This document shows, in pieces, positions 27,833-36,528 of a DNA stretch of 64,000 bases. Within the stretch, counting starts at the first letter, position 1. Each line of letters begins with the position of its first letter. Source of the DNA: Ruminococcus sp. Lineage in GTDB: Bacteria; Bacillota; Clostridia; Oscillospirales; Acutalibacteraceae. The stretch is taken from assembly GCA_017404145.1 (NCBI GenBank), contig JAFRCW010000017.1, positions 1 through 64,000 on the forward strand. Reading direction: 5' to 3'. The notes below the pieces were generated by a model. The model did not search any database and was not told the origin of the DNA. It saw only the letters and a list, made by a program, of their open reading frames with translations. A program made the position numbers and the translations under genes.

Positions 27833-28792
27833 CTACCTTTCTCTGTCTTTGTGCTTCGGTTTGATAGCCTGCCCATTTTCATCATAGTTTTTCGGATCGG
27901 CAGCCGGAGTTTGCCATCCAAACATTGAGCCTGCAATCATAGCCTCAGCCTGTGCTTTTGTGATGCCGAGCTTCTTGTTCATCTCATCAGCAAGCCAGCG
28001 ATTTTCTTCGGGAGTGCCTTTACTAAATTTGTATTCGGTGTATCCCTGTTCGCCTTTGTTGACAATGCCAATCTTGTTTTCGGTCTGCAAGAAAAAATAG
28101 TATTTGTCGGGCAGCGACGCGCGTAAAGGGATAATCTCGTGCCATCCAAACCGTTCGCCGCAATCGGCAAATTCGTGAATATGGAAAACACGGTTATTAG
28201 ATTCAAAATGATAATCATCAATATATCGGCACGTTCTATCGTATTTAGAATAATCGGATTGGACAATTCTAATCCGATCTCCGTCCTCAAGACGAAAAAT
28301 CTCTTTGTATGCGGCATCGCAAAAGCAAATACCTCGCTTAGCTTTTGCAAGATGACTGTCCAGCAAATCCTTTTTGTAACAGTAACAATATAGGTTGTAT
28401 TCGCCCCTGTTTGGATTCAGCCTCATCAGATAAGCATAGTTTTGTGTGTTAATTCTCACGCCATAATCTCTGCCTGCACCGAAACGCTCTCCAAACTTTA
28501 AGGCTTTGTTTCTGTCATAACAGAAATTAGACAGTGAATCACGGTTGGACAGAAAACCGCCTTTTTCCATTTGTGAATTGATAACGTCATCAAATTCACT
28601 TTTGAATTCAGACGTTTTTAAGTCACTACGAAAATCATTCCAAGTTGACCAAAATTCATTACCGTTTCTTCCCATATCGGCGCGAAGATAACCGATTAAA
28701 CCTGTCCGCATAGAAATGTCTTGACAATTGCTATAAGTGTAAAGCACTTCCTCCGGCTTCATCATTACAGCAGGGAATTCAGTATCACTCAT
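27833..28792 (-). CDS. uncharacterised element protein, 319 residues
   Basis: Start taken at ATG 28792, which overlaps the upstream stop as ATGAGTGA; a longer version would read into the previous gene. No family is recognised. The sequence has an acidic N-terminus, Cys/Tyr-rich mid part ('YNLYCYCYKKDLLDSHLAKA', 'FCDAAYKEIF'), and a C-terminal 'KLGITKAQAEAMIAGSMFGWQTPAA' helix followed by a basic tail. No membrane segment. It lies two bases before the giant methylase-helicase start, so the two are probably translated together. It might assist that protein, but nothing in the sequence says how. Confidence 0.65.
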   Translation of the reverse strand: MSDTEFPAVMMKPEEVLYTYSNCQDISMRTGLIGYLRADMGRNGNEFWSTWNDFRSDLKTSEFKSEFDDVINSQMEKGGFLSNRDSLSNFCYDRNKALKFGERFGAGRDYGVRINTQNYAYLMRLNPNRGEYNLYCYCYKKDLLDSHLAKAKRGICFCDAAYKEIFRLEDGDRIRIVQSDYSKYDRTCRYIDDYHFESNNRVFHIHEFADCGERFGWHEIIPLRASLPDKYYFFLQTENKIGIVNKGEQGYTEYKFSKGTPEENRWLADEMNKKLGITKAQAEAMIAGSMFGWQTPAADPKNYDENGQAIKPKHKDRER

Positions 28793-29351
28793 TTTCGCCG
28801 ACCTCGTCGCCTTCGTCACTAAAAATAGCGGAAACTACTTTCTCTCCGATAGAATCCGTGTATTTTTCAACCATCGTCCAATCTATATTTCCTGCAATGA
28901 TTTCTTGCTTGAAGTTCTGTACGTCGCGCGGAGTCAGGGACGGTTTGAGCATACGATATAGGCTGAAACAGCTATCCTCATCGGTAACCTCGTATGATCT
29001 GAGGTCGTTTTCCTCGTCAACATACCATTCCTTCAAGCCGTTACCGCTGAAACCGAAGCAATAGCGGAGATTGCAGTACGGGGGTACATAGTAATCGCTC
29101 GTCGCTTCATTATCCATATCGTAGTGCATATCAAGCGAGATAATGGGCTGATCTACCTCGATATCCATAATCTCACGGATTTCTTCGAGCGCGTCGTTAT
29201 TCACGTTCAGCGCGCGAACGATCTGTGTGTCCTGACAGACACAACAATGTCCTCTGAGTTCTTCATAGTCAAAGCCGTTGAATAGATTGATATTCGTCCA
29301 GATGATACATCTCTGATCAAAAAAATCAGGATACTTCGCTTTGTTGTTCAT
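28785..29351 (-). CDS. uncharacterised element protein, 188 residues
   Basis: Start ATG 29351 (MNNKAKY), with GGAGG eight bases upstream. Acidic, soluble, with Cys-rich 'HCCVCQDTQIV' near residue 35 and a conserved-looking 'YCFGFSGNGLKEWYV'. No family recognised. It overlaps both its upstream neighbour (to 29326) and its downstream one (from 28792), the compact packing of an operon handed around as a unit. Function unknown. Confidence 0.6.
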   Translation of the reverse strand: MNNKAKYPDFFDQRCIIWTNINLFNGFDYEELRGHCCVCQDTQIVRALNVNNDALEEIREIMDIEVDQPIISLDMHYDMDNEATSDYYVPPYCNLRYCFGFSGNGLKEWYVDEENDLRSYEVTDEDSCFSLYRMLKPSLTPRDVQNFKQEIIAGNIDWTMVEKYTDSIGEKVVSAIFSDEGDEVGENE

Positions 29352-29571
29352 TCGTGTTTCCTCCAAGATATGAATAGAGTTTGTTTGATTTGGAATTCAC
29401 CTGTAATTCCGAAATGATAAACGCCTCCTGATAGTTGGTCGCTATCTGTAGAATCTGCATTGTTGATAAAGCCAACAGAGCTTTTTCGTCTGTAATGCCT
29501 TTGTCAAAAAGCAGCCTTAAGGTTTTGGATTTTTGCTGAAAATTCGGCTTGAATAATTCATCCTTCGCCAT
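29326..29571 (-). CDS. small helical element protein, 81 residues
   Basis: Start ATG 29571 (MAKDELF) is supported by AAAGGAGGCGGCG directly upstream; longer frames pass into the gene before. The predicted product is mostly helical ('KTLRLLFDKGITDEKALLALSTMQILQIATNY') and charged at the ends. No domain recognised. It overlaps the next gene upstream by 14 bases and the following gene by 26. Part of the same minus-strand operon. Confidence 0.55.
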   Translation of the reverse strand: MAKDELFKPNFQQKSKTLRLLFDKGITDEKALLALSTMQILQIATNYQEAFIISELQVNSKSNKLYSYLGGNTNEQQSEVS

Positions 29572-29890
29572 TTTTCGCCGCCTCCTTTGCATATTTTTCA
29601 TAAGCCTTTCGCCCTCGGCTCCTTGCGCGTCGGGCTTTGGGGCTGCAACCGAGTTCGGGATAGCGTGATTGAACCATCTGTCTTGTTCGTCTGACGCTTT
29701 CAAAGTTGGGACAGCCAAGATCACGGAAATTATGGATAAACTCGTTAAATGAAATATCCCTCATTCCGTGTGAATCATAGAAACAGCGCTGACAGACCAT
29801 AAAATATAGGAGCATATCATCGTCGCGCGTTTTTCTTTCATCACGCAGCACCTCTAACACTCGGCTTTCGATTGTTTTAAGTTTGCTCAT
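29558..29890 (-). CDS. small basic element protein, 110 residues
   Basis: Start ATG 29890 (MSKLKTIE), with AAGGGGGC upstream. A helical N-terminus with 'VLRDERKTRDDDMLLYFMVCQRCF' and a strongly basic C-terminus ('ARRARSRGRKAYEKYAKEAAKNG') suggest nucleic acid contact. The 'SVRRTRQMVQSRYPEL' segment resembles a winged-helix or HTH recognition region as seen in small phage and element proteins. No family assigned. Confidence 0.6.
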   Translation of the reverse strand: MSKLKTIESRVLEVLRDERKTRDDDMLLYFMVCQRCFYDSHGMRDISFNEFIHNFRDLGCPNFESVRRTRQMVQSRYPELGCSPKARRARSRGRKAYEKYAKEAAKNGEG

Positions 29891-29945
29891 ATAAAGCCCC
29901 CTTAAAATCAGGTGAGGACGGCATTTCTGCCACCCTCCGATGTGT

Positions 29946-30029
29946 TCATTTTTTCTTGTTCTTAATCTGCAAGAAGATGAATCCTGCGATGATAAAGACA
30001 AGAAGCACAATAGCGATAATAACTTTCAT
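29946..30029 (-). CDS. 27-residue membrane peptide
   Basis: Too short for usual gene calls. It starts with ATG behind a perfect AAGGAGGCGGCAT and encodes Met-Lys, one hydrophobic helix (VIIAIVLLVFIIAGFIFL) and a Lys-rich end (QIKNKKK), stop TGA. Topology would be N-out or N-in single-span with the basic tail in the cytoplasm. Position between the Fic-like gene terminator and the small operon genes suggests it is the first gene of that transcript. Function unknown. Confidence 0.6.
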   Translation of the reverse strand: MKVIIAIVLLVFIIAGFIFLQIKNKKK

Positions 30030-30067
30030 TATGCCGCCTCCTTGTTTTAAGTTTTGGGCAAAAGAAA

Positions 30068-30104
30068 AGACCGCCCATCTTTTGAATGAACGGTCTGACA
30101 TTTG
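30068..30104 (-). terminator. terminator behind the Fic-like gene
   Basis: On the minus strand AGACCG and CGGTCT pair around a loop, followed by TTTTCTTTT. Confidence 0.5.
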
Positions 30105-30123
30105 CTTTTCGGTTTAAAATCTG

Positions 30124-30168
30124 TTGGGGAACTTTTTTGATATTTACAATCAATAATGTTCCCTAAAA
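30124..30168. repeat. palindrome copy B, 3' side of the Fic-like gene
   Basis: TTGGGGAAC at 30124-30132 and AATGTTCCC at 30155-30163 face each other across about 22 bases. The same arrangement is found at 31121-31166 on the other side of the gene. Confidence 0.55.
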
Positions 30169-30169
30169 A

Positions 30170-31108
30170 TTAAAAGGTTTTGATACACTTAGCTTTCATA
30201 AACTCCATCATTTCGCCATTGTCTTTATCCTCATAGTAGGCTACCAACAATCGCTTGAATTCAGGGACTTCCTTTTCGGGAATGATAATCATACCGGCTC
30301 CCTGTGAAATCATATAGTGATTGGCGAAGATAACGGACGCTCTCTTATTGCCGTCGTTAAATATCTGCGCCTTCATACAGTAAAGGCAAAGCGTAATCGC
30401 TTTCTCGTCCGACGGGAGCGATTCTTCCAATATCGCTTCGATGCTTTCCTTAACGACGCTTTCAATGGGAAGCGGCGGAACATAGCTTGTGCCGCCTATG
30501 GTAACAGGTACGCCGCGAATCCGTCCTCCGTCCTGATAAAAGCCCTCGTTGACGAGCTTTGCTATATGGCAAAGGATAGAATAATCAGATGGATAACTGA
30601 TGACATCCTTATCCAGAATAAACTCCCAAGAGTGTTTCAGATTGAGGATTTTCTGCACATCAGTAGCCGACATTCCGTTGACCTTGCCGTTTTCGATAAT
30701 ATCCTCTGTCTGTGGAAAGGTAGTCGCTACACCTTCCAACACAGCCTGATCGTAGATATTGGACTTCATATTGGCTCTGGCAAAGTCAAGATTCAGCATT
30801 ACTCTTTCTGACAGCTCTGAATCCGAGTAACCAAGCAGAGCAAGCTCCTTATCTAATCTTCGGATATTCTTTCTCAGCTCTCTTGCTTCACGAGCGTTTC
30901 TAAGGAGCAACTGATACAGCTCGTCGGAATAATCGCCGACATAGGTAGAGGTGAGTCTGCTGCCGACGCGCTTACGGATATAAAGATACTTTTTACCGTC
31001 ACGGTCTTTGACTTCGGGATTGCCGTCATAGGGGAGCAGATTCAGCCTTGCCTGAAAATCGGCTCTCTGATGGAGCAGCTCTTGTATTTGAGGATAGTTG
31101 TTATTCAC
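30170..31108 (-). CDS. Fic-fold protein with non-canonical active site
   Basis: 312 residues from GTG 31108, chosen because AAAGGAG lies eight bases before it. Helical N-terminal domain, then a Fic region with 'VLEGVATTFPQTEDIIENGKV' (the inhibitory-helix position) and 'AQIFNDGNKRASVIFANHYMI' in the catalytic loop. In canonical Fic enzymes this reads HPFxDGNGR; here the catalytic His is Gln, while Asp-Gly-Asn and Arg are kept. It may therefore not transfer AMP, or use another chemistry. The gene is flanked on both sides by a similar 40-base palindrome; the upstream copy overlaps its promoter and RBS region. No partner antitoxin is visible. Confidence 0.8.
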   Translation of the reverse strand: MNNNYPQIQELLHQRADFQARLNLLPYDGNPEVKDRDGKKYLYIRKRVGSRLTSTYVGDYSDELYQLLLRNAREARELRKNIRRLDKELALLGYSDSELSERVMLNLDFARANMKSNIYDQAVLEGVATTFPQTEDIIENGKVNGMSATDVQKILNLKHSWEFILDKDVISYPSDYSILCHIAKLVNEGFYQDGGRIRGVPVTIGGTSYVPPLPIESVVKESIEAILEESLPSDEKAITLCLYCMKAQIFNDGNKRASVIFANHYMISQGAGMIIIPEKEVPEFKRLLVAYYEDKDNGEMMEFMKAKCIKTF

Positions 31109-31120
31109 AGCGCTCTCTCC

Positions 31121-31166
31121 TTTGGGGAACATTTCGTTGATTTATTCTATCATAATGTTCCCCAAA
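31121..31166 (-). promoter_or_regulatory. palindrome copy A over promoter and leader of the Fic-like gene
   Basis: TTTGGGGAACAT (31121-31132) and ATGTTCCCCAAA (31155-31166) are perfect 12-base arms. As RNA the arms form a stem whose downstream side reaches CCCCAAAG at the start of the AAAGGAG ribosome site, and as DNA it is an operator-like dyad. Confidence 0.6.
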
Positions 31167-31198
31167 GTTCAAGAGCTATTCTGAAATCGTACAGACTT

Positions 31199-34100
31199 TT
31201 ATTCTGCCGTCTTGCTGTTCTTCTTTTTCTTTCTCAGAAGAAGTACAGCACTGGCGGCGATGCCTGCGGCTGAAACGCTGCCGAGCGCGAGCCAAAATCT
31301 GTTGGGAATACGGAAGTCGCCTGTCTGCGGAACGTCGATTTTCTCGTTGTGCATCTTGACCGTCGCGGTCTTGCCGTACTCGATCTCAACAGTTTCATCA
31401 TCGGGGAGCAGATAACCTGCGGACGCTTCGTTGTTGACCTCGGAAACAAGGTATTTTCCGATGCGTAAGCCTTCAATCAAGATTTCGCCGTTTTTATCGG
31501 TCTTAACGGTCTGGTCAAAGCCATTTTCTCCTGTGATACGGAAGGAAATGCCCTCAACCTTCTTGTCAGAGGAAGTCTTGATGATTTTGAGCGAGCCTTT
31601 CATCGCTTCATTCAAGAAGCCTTTGCCTGCCTCGTTCTCAACCTCATAGGTCTTGCCGTCGGTTTCGACAAATACGGGATAGGTGTTCTCGTCAAGGATA
31701 AAACCGTCAGGCGCATTCTTTTCCTTTACAAGATAATGACCGTAAACAAGGTCGTTCATCTCATAAATACCTAAGTCGGATTCTTTCAGCTCACCAATCA
31801 GCGTATCATCCTTATCGAGCTTTTCGTCCTCATTGGTATCGGAATAAATTTCAAATACCGCGCCTGTCAGCTTATTTTCGGGATAGTCGGCATCAACCTT
31901 TGTTGTCTTGATGTTGCCGCGAATATTCTCGTTAATGATTTCGATTGCGACTTCATCGCCGTTCTCGCTGATTGTAACGGGATATACGGTATCATTCAGG
32001 ACAAAGCCTGTGGGCTGTTCGATTTCACGGATATACCAAGTGCCGTAAGGGATTTCGGCAAAGCTGAAGCTGCCGTCCTCGGCTGTTTCAGTTGTCAAGG
32101 TTGCGTTTTCCTTTGTGAATTCTGCATCATCGGTCTTGAAAAGCCCGATAACCGCGCCGCCGAGAGCTTCGCCGTTTTCGTCAATCTTCTTACCGGATAC
32201 AGAGCCGTAAATCAGCTTGTTTTCAAAAGGCTCGCCATTGCTCACATCAATATCAACCGTCTGTACGGTCTGACCGCCGTAAACAAACTCAAATTCATGG
32301 CGTTCGTCACTCAGGATATAATGCTCGTCTGTCGCAAGCTCCTTGACATAATACTTGCCAAAGGGAATATCAGAAGTGAATGTGGCGTTGCCGTTTTCAT
32401 CAACGGCAATGATCTCAATTAAACCGTCTGTGGGAATCTTATCGCCGTTGGCTGCGGTAATATCCTCGGCTGCAAACAGCCCGAAAGTGATATTAAGGAT
32501 TTCACCGTTATCGCCAATGTCAAAGGTTTCGTTCTTTTCGATTACCTTTGCAAGCGTAATCTCGGCTTTCTGCCTTTCGTTATAGAATGAGGTTGCTGTG
32601 TCAGTCACAGAAACCTCCTGTCCTGCATAGGTCAGCTCAACCGTGTGAACCTCGTCGCTGATGACCATACCATCGGGAGCCTTGACCTCCTTAACGGAGT
32701 ATTTTCCGAGATAGAGTGCTTTGCTTGTTGCTGTACCCTTATCGCCTGTGGTAACGGTATCGACAACCGTGCCTTTCTTTACTCTGACGGTTCCGTCGGG
32801 AGTAATAATATCCTTGGCGGCTGTGATGGAGTAAACCGCGCCTTTCTGCTTAGTGATCTCGAAAACAGGCTGATAAATGGGTGTTTCGTCACCGCTGACA
32901 TTCACGCCGACAAAAGTCTCGCCCTCTTTGGTAACGATAATCTTGCCCTTCTGAGCCTGATTCTTCTTTTCAACCTTTGTGAGAGTGAGTGCGCCTTCCT
33001 GTGTGGCGTTTTCTTCGGTAATATCAAAGTAGATGGGTGTATCGTCGAGAACATATCCGTAGGGAGCCTGAACCTCTACGAGCTTATAGCCCTTGCCGTA
33101 AACAAGCATTTCGGGAGTAATCAGGTAGCCCTCGCTGTTGGTGTAGAAGGTGTCGATAGTGAGATTGGACGGGTAAGGAACCGCCATCGTGATCAGAGTA
33201 TTATCGGAGTCATAAATCTGGAATCCGGCTCCTTCGTAGGGGATGGCTTTTCCTGATTCAGCATCCACCTTAACCACCTTGAGATAGGATTCAAAAATCT
33301 TATCATTGATGATATAGCTGTACGGCTTGGAGCTGTCACAAACGAATACGTCGAAGTCGGCGATTTTATCTCTGCCTTCCCAGCCGACGGTCTGATGGAC
33401 GGTATAAGTGCCGTAGGGCAGCTTCTTTGATTTTGCGTAGCCTTTATCGTCGCAGACAAGGGTGTCGCGCTCGCTGTCCTTTGCTTTGTCAAAACTCCCT
33501 GCGCTTTTGAGCCAGAGCTGAAATGTGGCTCCTTCTTCGGGTGTTTCAATTTTAGTCTGTCCGTCATCGCAATGCTTGACGATTTCAATATCGCCCTTGA
33601 TGACCTGTTCGGTAACGCCGATAGAGATGGGATTATGCTCAATGGTATAGTTCTTTGCTTCTGCGCCGACATTGTAAACGGTTTCGTTGAGAAAGTAGCC
33701 CTCGCTCGGCTCAATCTCTCTGATTGTCCAATTATCGCCGCAAACATATTCCTTTGTTGTAAACTTTCCGTTCTTATCGGTTGTGTAGGTATCAATCAGC
33801 TTGTCGCCGTCATAGATACCATACTTTGCGCCTGCAAGAGTGGCGTCGCCCTGTGCCTTCTTCGTTTCGGCATCGGTCTTTTCAACGGTTACGGTAAACT
33901 TTTTGAGGATATTGGTAAATTCTCTGTTTGTCACCTTATCCCAAGTGATAGGGGCGGTCTGTGATTTCGGAACAACGTATCGGATAGCTGTGTCAACTTC
34001 TTCGAGCGTATAGGGTGTATCGCCGCTCACCAAGATATTTTTGAAATTAGCAGTACCAGTATTATCAGTAACAGCATATTCATCTACCTTTGCCCCCGAA

Positions 34101-35371
34101 AGAGAAGTACCGTAAAGGTGGAATTTAACGCCCTCGACAAAATCATCTTCCGAGGACTTCACGACCTGAAGATCGCCGCGCCTCAAAACATTGCTGAATT
34201 TTACGCTGGCTGTCTTTCCGCTTTCAACAGTCACCTTCTGAGCCTTTTGTGTTTCGTATCTGTCCTCTGTGACCTCTGTTACCGTGTAGGTTCCCGGAAC
34301 GAGGTCATTGAGCTGAAATTCACCGTCCGCATTGGTCTTTGCGGTCTTGCTGTAATTGTTCGGTCCGGTAATGTTGAAGCTGATACCGCTGACAATTCCA
34401 TCATCGGAAGTCTTAATGAGTTTCAAGCTGCCTGCCGAAGTCTTTACGGCAAAATATGCGGTTTTAGTTTCTGTATCAGACTGAACGCCTGTCACAACAT
34501 CCTGCTTTGAGGACGCGCCGCAGGCAATGAGCGTACCCGTGACTTTCGGCATTTTCTTCTCTGCGCTGAAAACAACCGTGTCATTCACAGCCTTTGAGGA
34601 TGTCAGGGTAATTTTGTTGTCTGAAATCGAAACAGACACATCGCCGGTCTTTTTGAAGGCATAGTCGGATAAGATACCGTTGCTGTCGGTCAGGGTAAGG
34701 GTGTACTTGCCGTTGCTGTATTTCAAGTCATTAACGTGGCTCTTTGCGTTAGCCTGAGTTTCGTAGGCAAAGCTCGGAATCACGTTGTAATCGTTGAGCT
34801 TAGCGATAATCTTGTTGTAGTTGGACTTTACGCCGGGGTTGCTGCCGCCAGCCGTGATACCATCAATAAACTTTGAGTTCTTGAGCTTAAAGGTTGAAGC
34901 GTCGCGGCATCCCGTGCAGAATTCCCACACGACAAGCTGTGTTGCGATCCACTTCTGACCTTCCGTTCCACCCAAATCAGCGCCGTTGCCGGACTTTCCG
35001 AAAAGAAGGGCGAGGTTGACCGCCTTCTTCTGAGCCTTTGACAGAGCGTTCCAAGCCGCAGAAGCATCGGTTGTCAGCGTATTGCCTGAGTAGAGCGAAT
35101 GACCGGGTTCGATGCAATAGGCATCGTCGCCGTCTGCCTGAATGGTACACAGTTCTTCACCGGCTGTGCCGACAACATAGCCGTCGTGTTCCGTGTACTG
35201 CACAAAGCCGATGATGTTGCCGCCTGTGTCGTAGGCGTAGTCAAAGGTGATGGTGACCTCTCTTGAAGCCGCGTTGATGGGAACAAGGCAAATTGCTGAA
35301 ATCAGACAGACCAGAGCCAGCAGAATAGCCGTTCCTCTTTTGAAAAAACTCTTGTGGATTACTTTCTTCAT
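31199..35371 (-). CDS. giant thioester/Cna_B adhesin, sortase-anchored
   Basis: 1,390 residues from ATG 35371 (GGAGG eight bases upstream). Signal peptide 1-35. An N-terminal thioester-type domain has Cys in 'YCIEPGHS' near 85 and Gln in 'ATQLVVWEF' near 144, the pair that forms a reactive thioester able to bond to host surfaces. About ten Cna_B/SpaA-like beta repeats follow, each ending in patterns like 'G.Y.V.E' and each likely carrying a Lys-Asn isopeptide. C-terminus: VPQTG near 1345, membrane helix, Lys-rich tail, so it is a sortase substrate. The class B sortase in the same element is the probable anchor enzyme. It may hold mating cells together. The leader contains a terminator-like hairpin. 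Confidence 0.9.
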   Translation of the reverse strand: MKKVIHKSFFKRGTAILLALVCLISAICLVPINAASREVTITFDYAYDTGGNIIGFVQYTEHDGYVVGTAGEELCTIQADGDDAYCIEPGHSLYSGNTLTTDASAAWNALSKAQKKAVNLALLFGKSGNGADLGGTEGQKWIATQLVVWEFCTGCRDASTFKLKNSKFIDGITAGGSNPGVKSNYNKIIAKLNDYNVIPSFAYETQANAKSHVNDLKYSNGKYTLTLTDSNGILSDYAFKKTGDVSVSISDNKITLTSSKAVNDTVVFSAEKKMPKVTGTLIACGASSKQDVVTGVQSDTETKTAYFAVKTSAGSLKLIKTSDDGIVSGISFNITGPNNYSKTAKTNADGEFQLNDLVPGTYTVTEVTEDRYETQKAQKVTVESGKTASVKFSNVLRRGDLQVVKSSEDDFVEGVKFHLYGTSLSGAKVDEYAVTDNTGTANFKNILVSGDTPYTLEEVDTAIRYVVPKSQTAPITWDKVTNREFTNILKKFTVTVEKTDAETKKAQGDATLAGAKYGIYDGDKLIDTYTTDKNGKFTTKEYVCGDNWTIREIEPSEGYFLNETVYNVGAEAKNYTIEHNPISIGVTEQVIKGDIEIVKHCDDGQTKIETPEEGATFQLWLKSAGSFDKAKDSERDTLVCDDKGYAKSKKLPYGTYTVHQTVGWEGRDKIADFDVFVCDSSKPYSYIINDKIFESYLKVVKVDAESGKAIPYEGAGFQIYDSDNTLITMAVPYPSNLTIDTFYTNSEGYLITPEMLVYGKGYKLVEVQAPYGYVLDDTPIYFDITEENATQEGALTLTKVEKKNQAQKGKIIVTKEGETFVGVNVSGDETPIYQPVFEITKQKGAVYSITAAKDIITPDGTVRVKKGTVVDTVTTGDKGTATSKALYLGKYSVKEVKAPDGMVISDEVHTVELTYAGQEVSVTDTATSFYNERQKAEITLAKVIEKNETFDIGDNGEILNITFGLFAAEDITAANGDKIPTDGLIEIIAVDENGNATFTSDIPFGKYYVKELATDEHYILSDERHEFEFVYGGQTVQTVDIDVSNGEPFENKLIYGSVSGKKIDENGEALGGAVIGLFKTDDAEFTKENATLTTETAEDGSFSFAEIPYGTWYIREIEQPTGFVLNDTVYPVTISENGDEVAIEIINENIRGNIKTTKVDADYPENKLTGAVFEIYSDTNEDEKLDKDDTLIGELKESDLGIYEMNDLVYGHYLVKEKNAPDGFILDENTYPVFVETDGKTYEVENEAGKGFLNEAMKGSLKIIKTSSDKKVEGISFRITGENGFDQTVKTDKNGEILIEGLRIGKYLVSEVNNEASAGYLLPDDETVEIEYGKTATVKMHNEKIDVPQTGDFRIPNRFWLALGSVSAAGIAASAVLLLRKKKKNSKTAE

Positions 35372-35385
35372 CGTAATAACCTCCA

Positions 35386-35412
35386 TGAAAAATCGGACGG
35401 AAAAACCGCCCG
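35386..35412 (-). terminator. terminator or attenuator in the adhesin leader
   Basis: On the minus strand CGGGCGG-TTTTT-CCGTCCG (35412-35394) is followed by ATTTTTC, and the adhesin RBS begins a few bases later. It may end the parAB transcript or attenuate adhesin expression from the AT-rich promoter region at about 35463-35505. Confidence 0.5.
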
Positions 35413-35577
35413 TGTGATTGAAATTGTGTGTTTGCGCTGTCTGTTCTCGCCTTTAAGAAAGAGTTTAATTTATTAGATAGATTAGATTAAATAGATATTA
35501 TCTTTCTTTTCGGAGAGTAACCGACAGTCAAGGGGTTAGGGTGTGGGAAAGGGGAATTTTCAAAAAAATTACTCCGC

Positions 35578-36528
35578 CTATCTGCTGTCACGCTCTGACC
35601 GCTTTTTGCTGAGAAACTTGTTATAGTGTTCAACAGCCTTGCAGATAAAATCCTCCGTCTGTTCTAACGGAACAGCTTTCGGAATGAGCTTGCGAATCTT
35701 CTCGCCTCGGAGTATAATGCGTTCCTTTTGATTGGGCTTTTCCTCTGACATAATATCTCTGATTACCAGAGTGTTCAGAGTTCCCTCGTCCTGCATTTTT
35801 CGCATACGAATGGTCTGCGCGTGTGACGGAGTAGATTGTGTCACCTCGATTTCTTCCAATACATCTTTCTGGTAATCGTAATCAAGATATGACAACTCAA
35901 CGGCAGGGCGCATTTTGATGCTGCCCTCGTCCACTAAATCCAACAATTCAGGGATAAGGTGAGTTAAGCGGATATAGCGGCGGATTTGCTCTCTGCTTTC
36001 TCCAACTTGTTCGCCTAATTCTTCGTTGCTGCGCAACCGTTCAAATTCTGACACCACTGGTGTCACATTTTCTTTCTTCGGTCTGCCTGCCTGTCGCTTC
36101 ATAGCTTCAAGTCGCATTTTATACGAAAATGCTTTTTCGCTCGGCAGAATGGAAGAACGCTGAAAATTGCTCTCAACCATATAGATGATAGCTTCATCAC
36201 GCGACAAATCTTTAATCTCGCTGCGGAGAGTGGAAAGACCTGCAAGCTCACAGGCGCGTTTCCGTCTGTGTCCGCTGACAAGCTCATATCTCCCGTCCTC
36301 CTTTTCACGAAGGACAGCAGGAGTTAAAACACCGCGCGATTTGATGCTATCGACAAGCTGTTGCATATCCTCGTCATCACGAACGTGAAAAGGATGGTCG
36401 GGGAAATCGTCAATCAGTTCCAGAGGAATGTCCCTGATCTTGTCGAGCTTCGCTTCGTCGCGCTCCTCCTGCGTAGAGAAAAGGTCATCGTACTTCGGAA
36501 GATCGAAGTCGCTCTTTCTTTTTGGCAT
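35578..36528 (-). CDS. parB: ParB/Spo0J-type partition protein
   Basis: 316 residues from ATG 36528 (MPKRKSDF), with GGAGGTG upstream inside parA. The ParB/Srx domain has 'HPFHVRDDEDMQQLVDSIKSRGVLTPAVLREKEDGRYELVSGHRRKRACELAG' in pattern, including the GHRR CTP-binding box, followed by an HTH with 'RSNEELGEQVGESREQIRRYIRLTHLIPEL'. It would bind parS-like sites in the element and pair with ParA to keep an excised circular form. Overlap with parA by 44 bases implies coupled translation. Confidence 0.92.
   Translation of the reverse strand: MPKRKSDFDLPKYDDLFSTQEERDEAKLDKIRDIPLELIDDFPDHPFHVRDDEDMQQLVDSIKSRGVLTPAVLREKEDGRYELVSGHRRKRACELAGLSTLRSEIKDLSRDEAIIYMVESNFQRSSILPSEKAFSYKMRLEAMKRQAGRPKKENVTPVVSEFERLRSNEELGEQVGESREQIRRYIRLTHLIPELLDLVDEGSIKMRPAVELSYLDYDYQKDVLEEIEVTQSTPSHAQTIRMRKMQDEGTLNTLVIRDIMSEEKPNQKERIILRGEKIRKLIPKAVPLEQTEDFICKAVEHYNKFLSKKRSERDSR

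Noticed and set aside
29962..30153. 63-codon minus-strand frame
   Set aside because: No good RBS and an odd composition; the 27-residue frame with a perfect RBS in the same stretch is preferred.
35530..35560. TTAGGGTGT shared with the candidate oriT as a second transfer site
   Set aside because: Only nine bases match and no inverted repeats are next to it.
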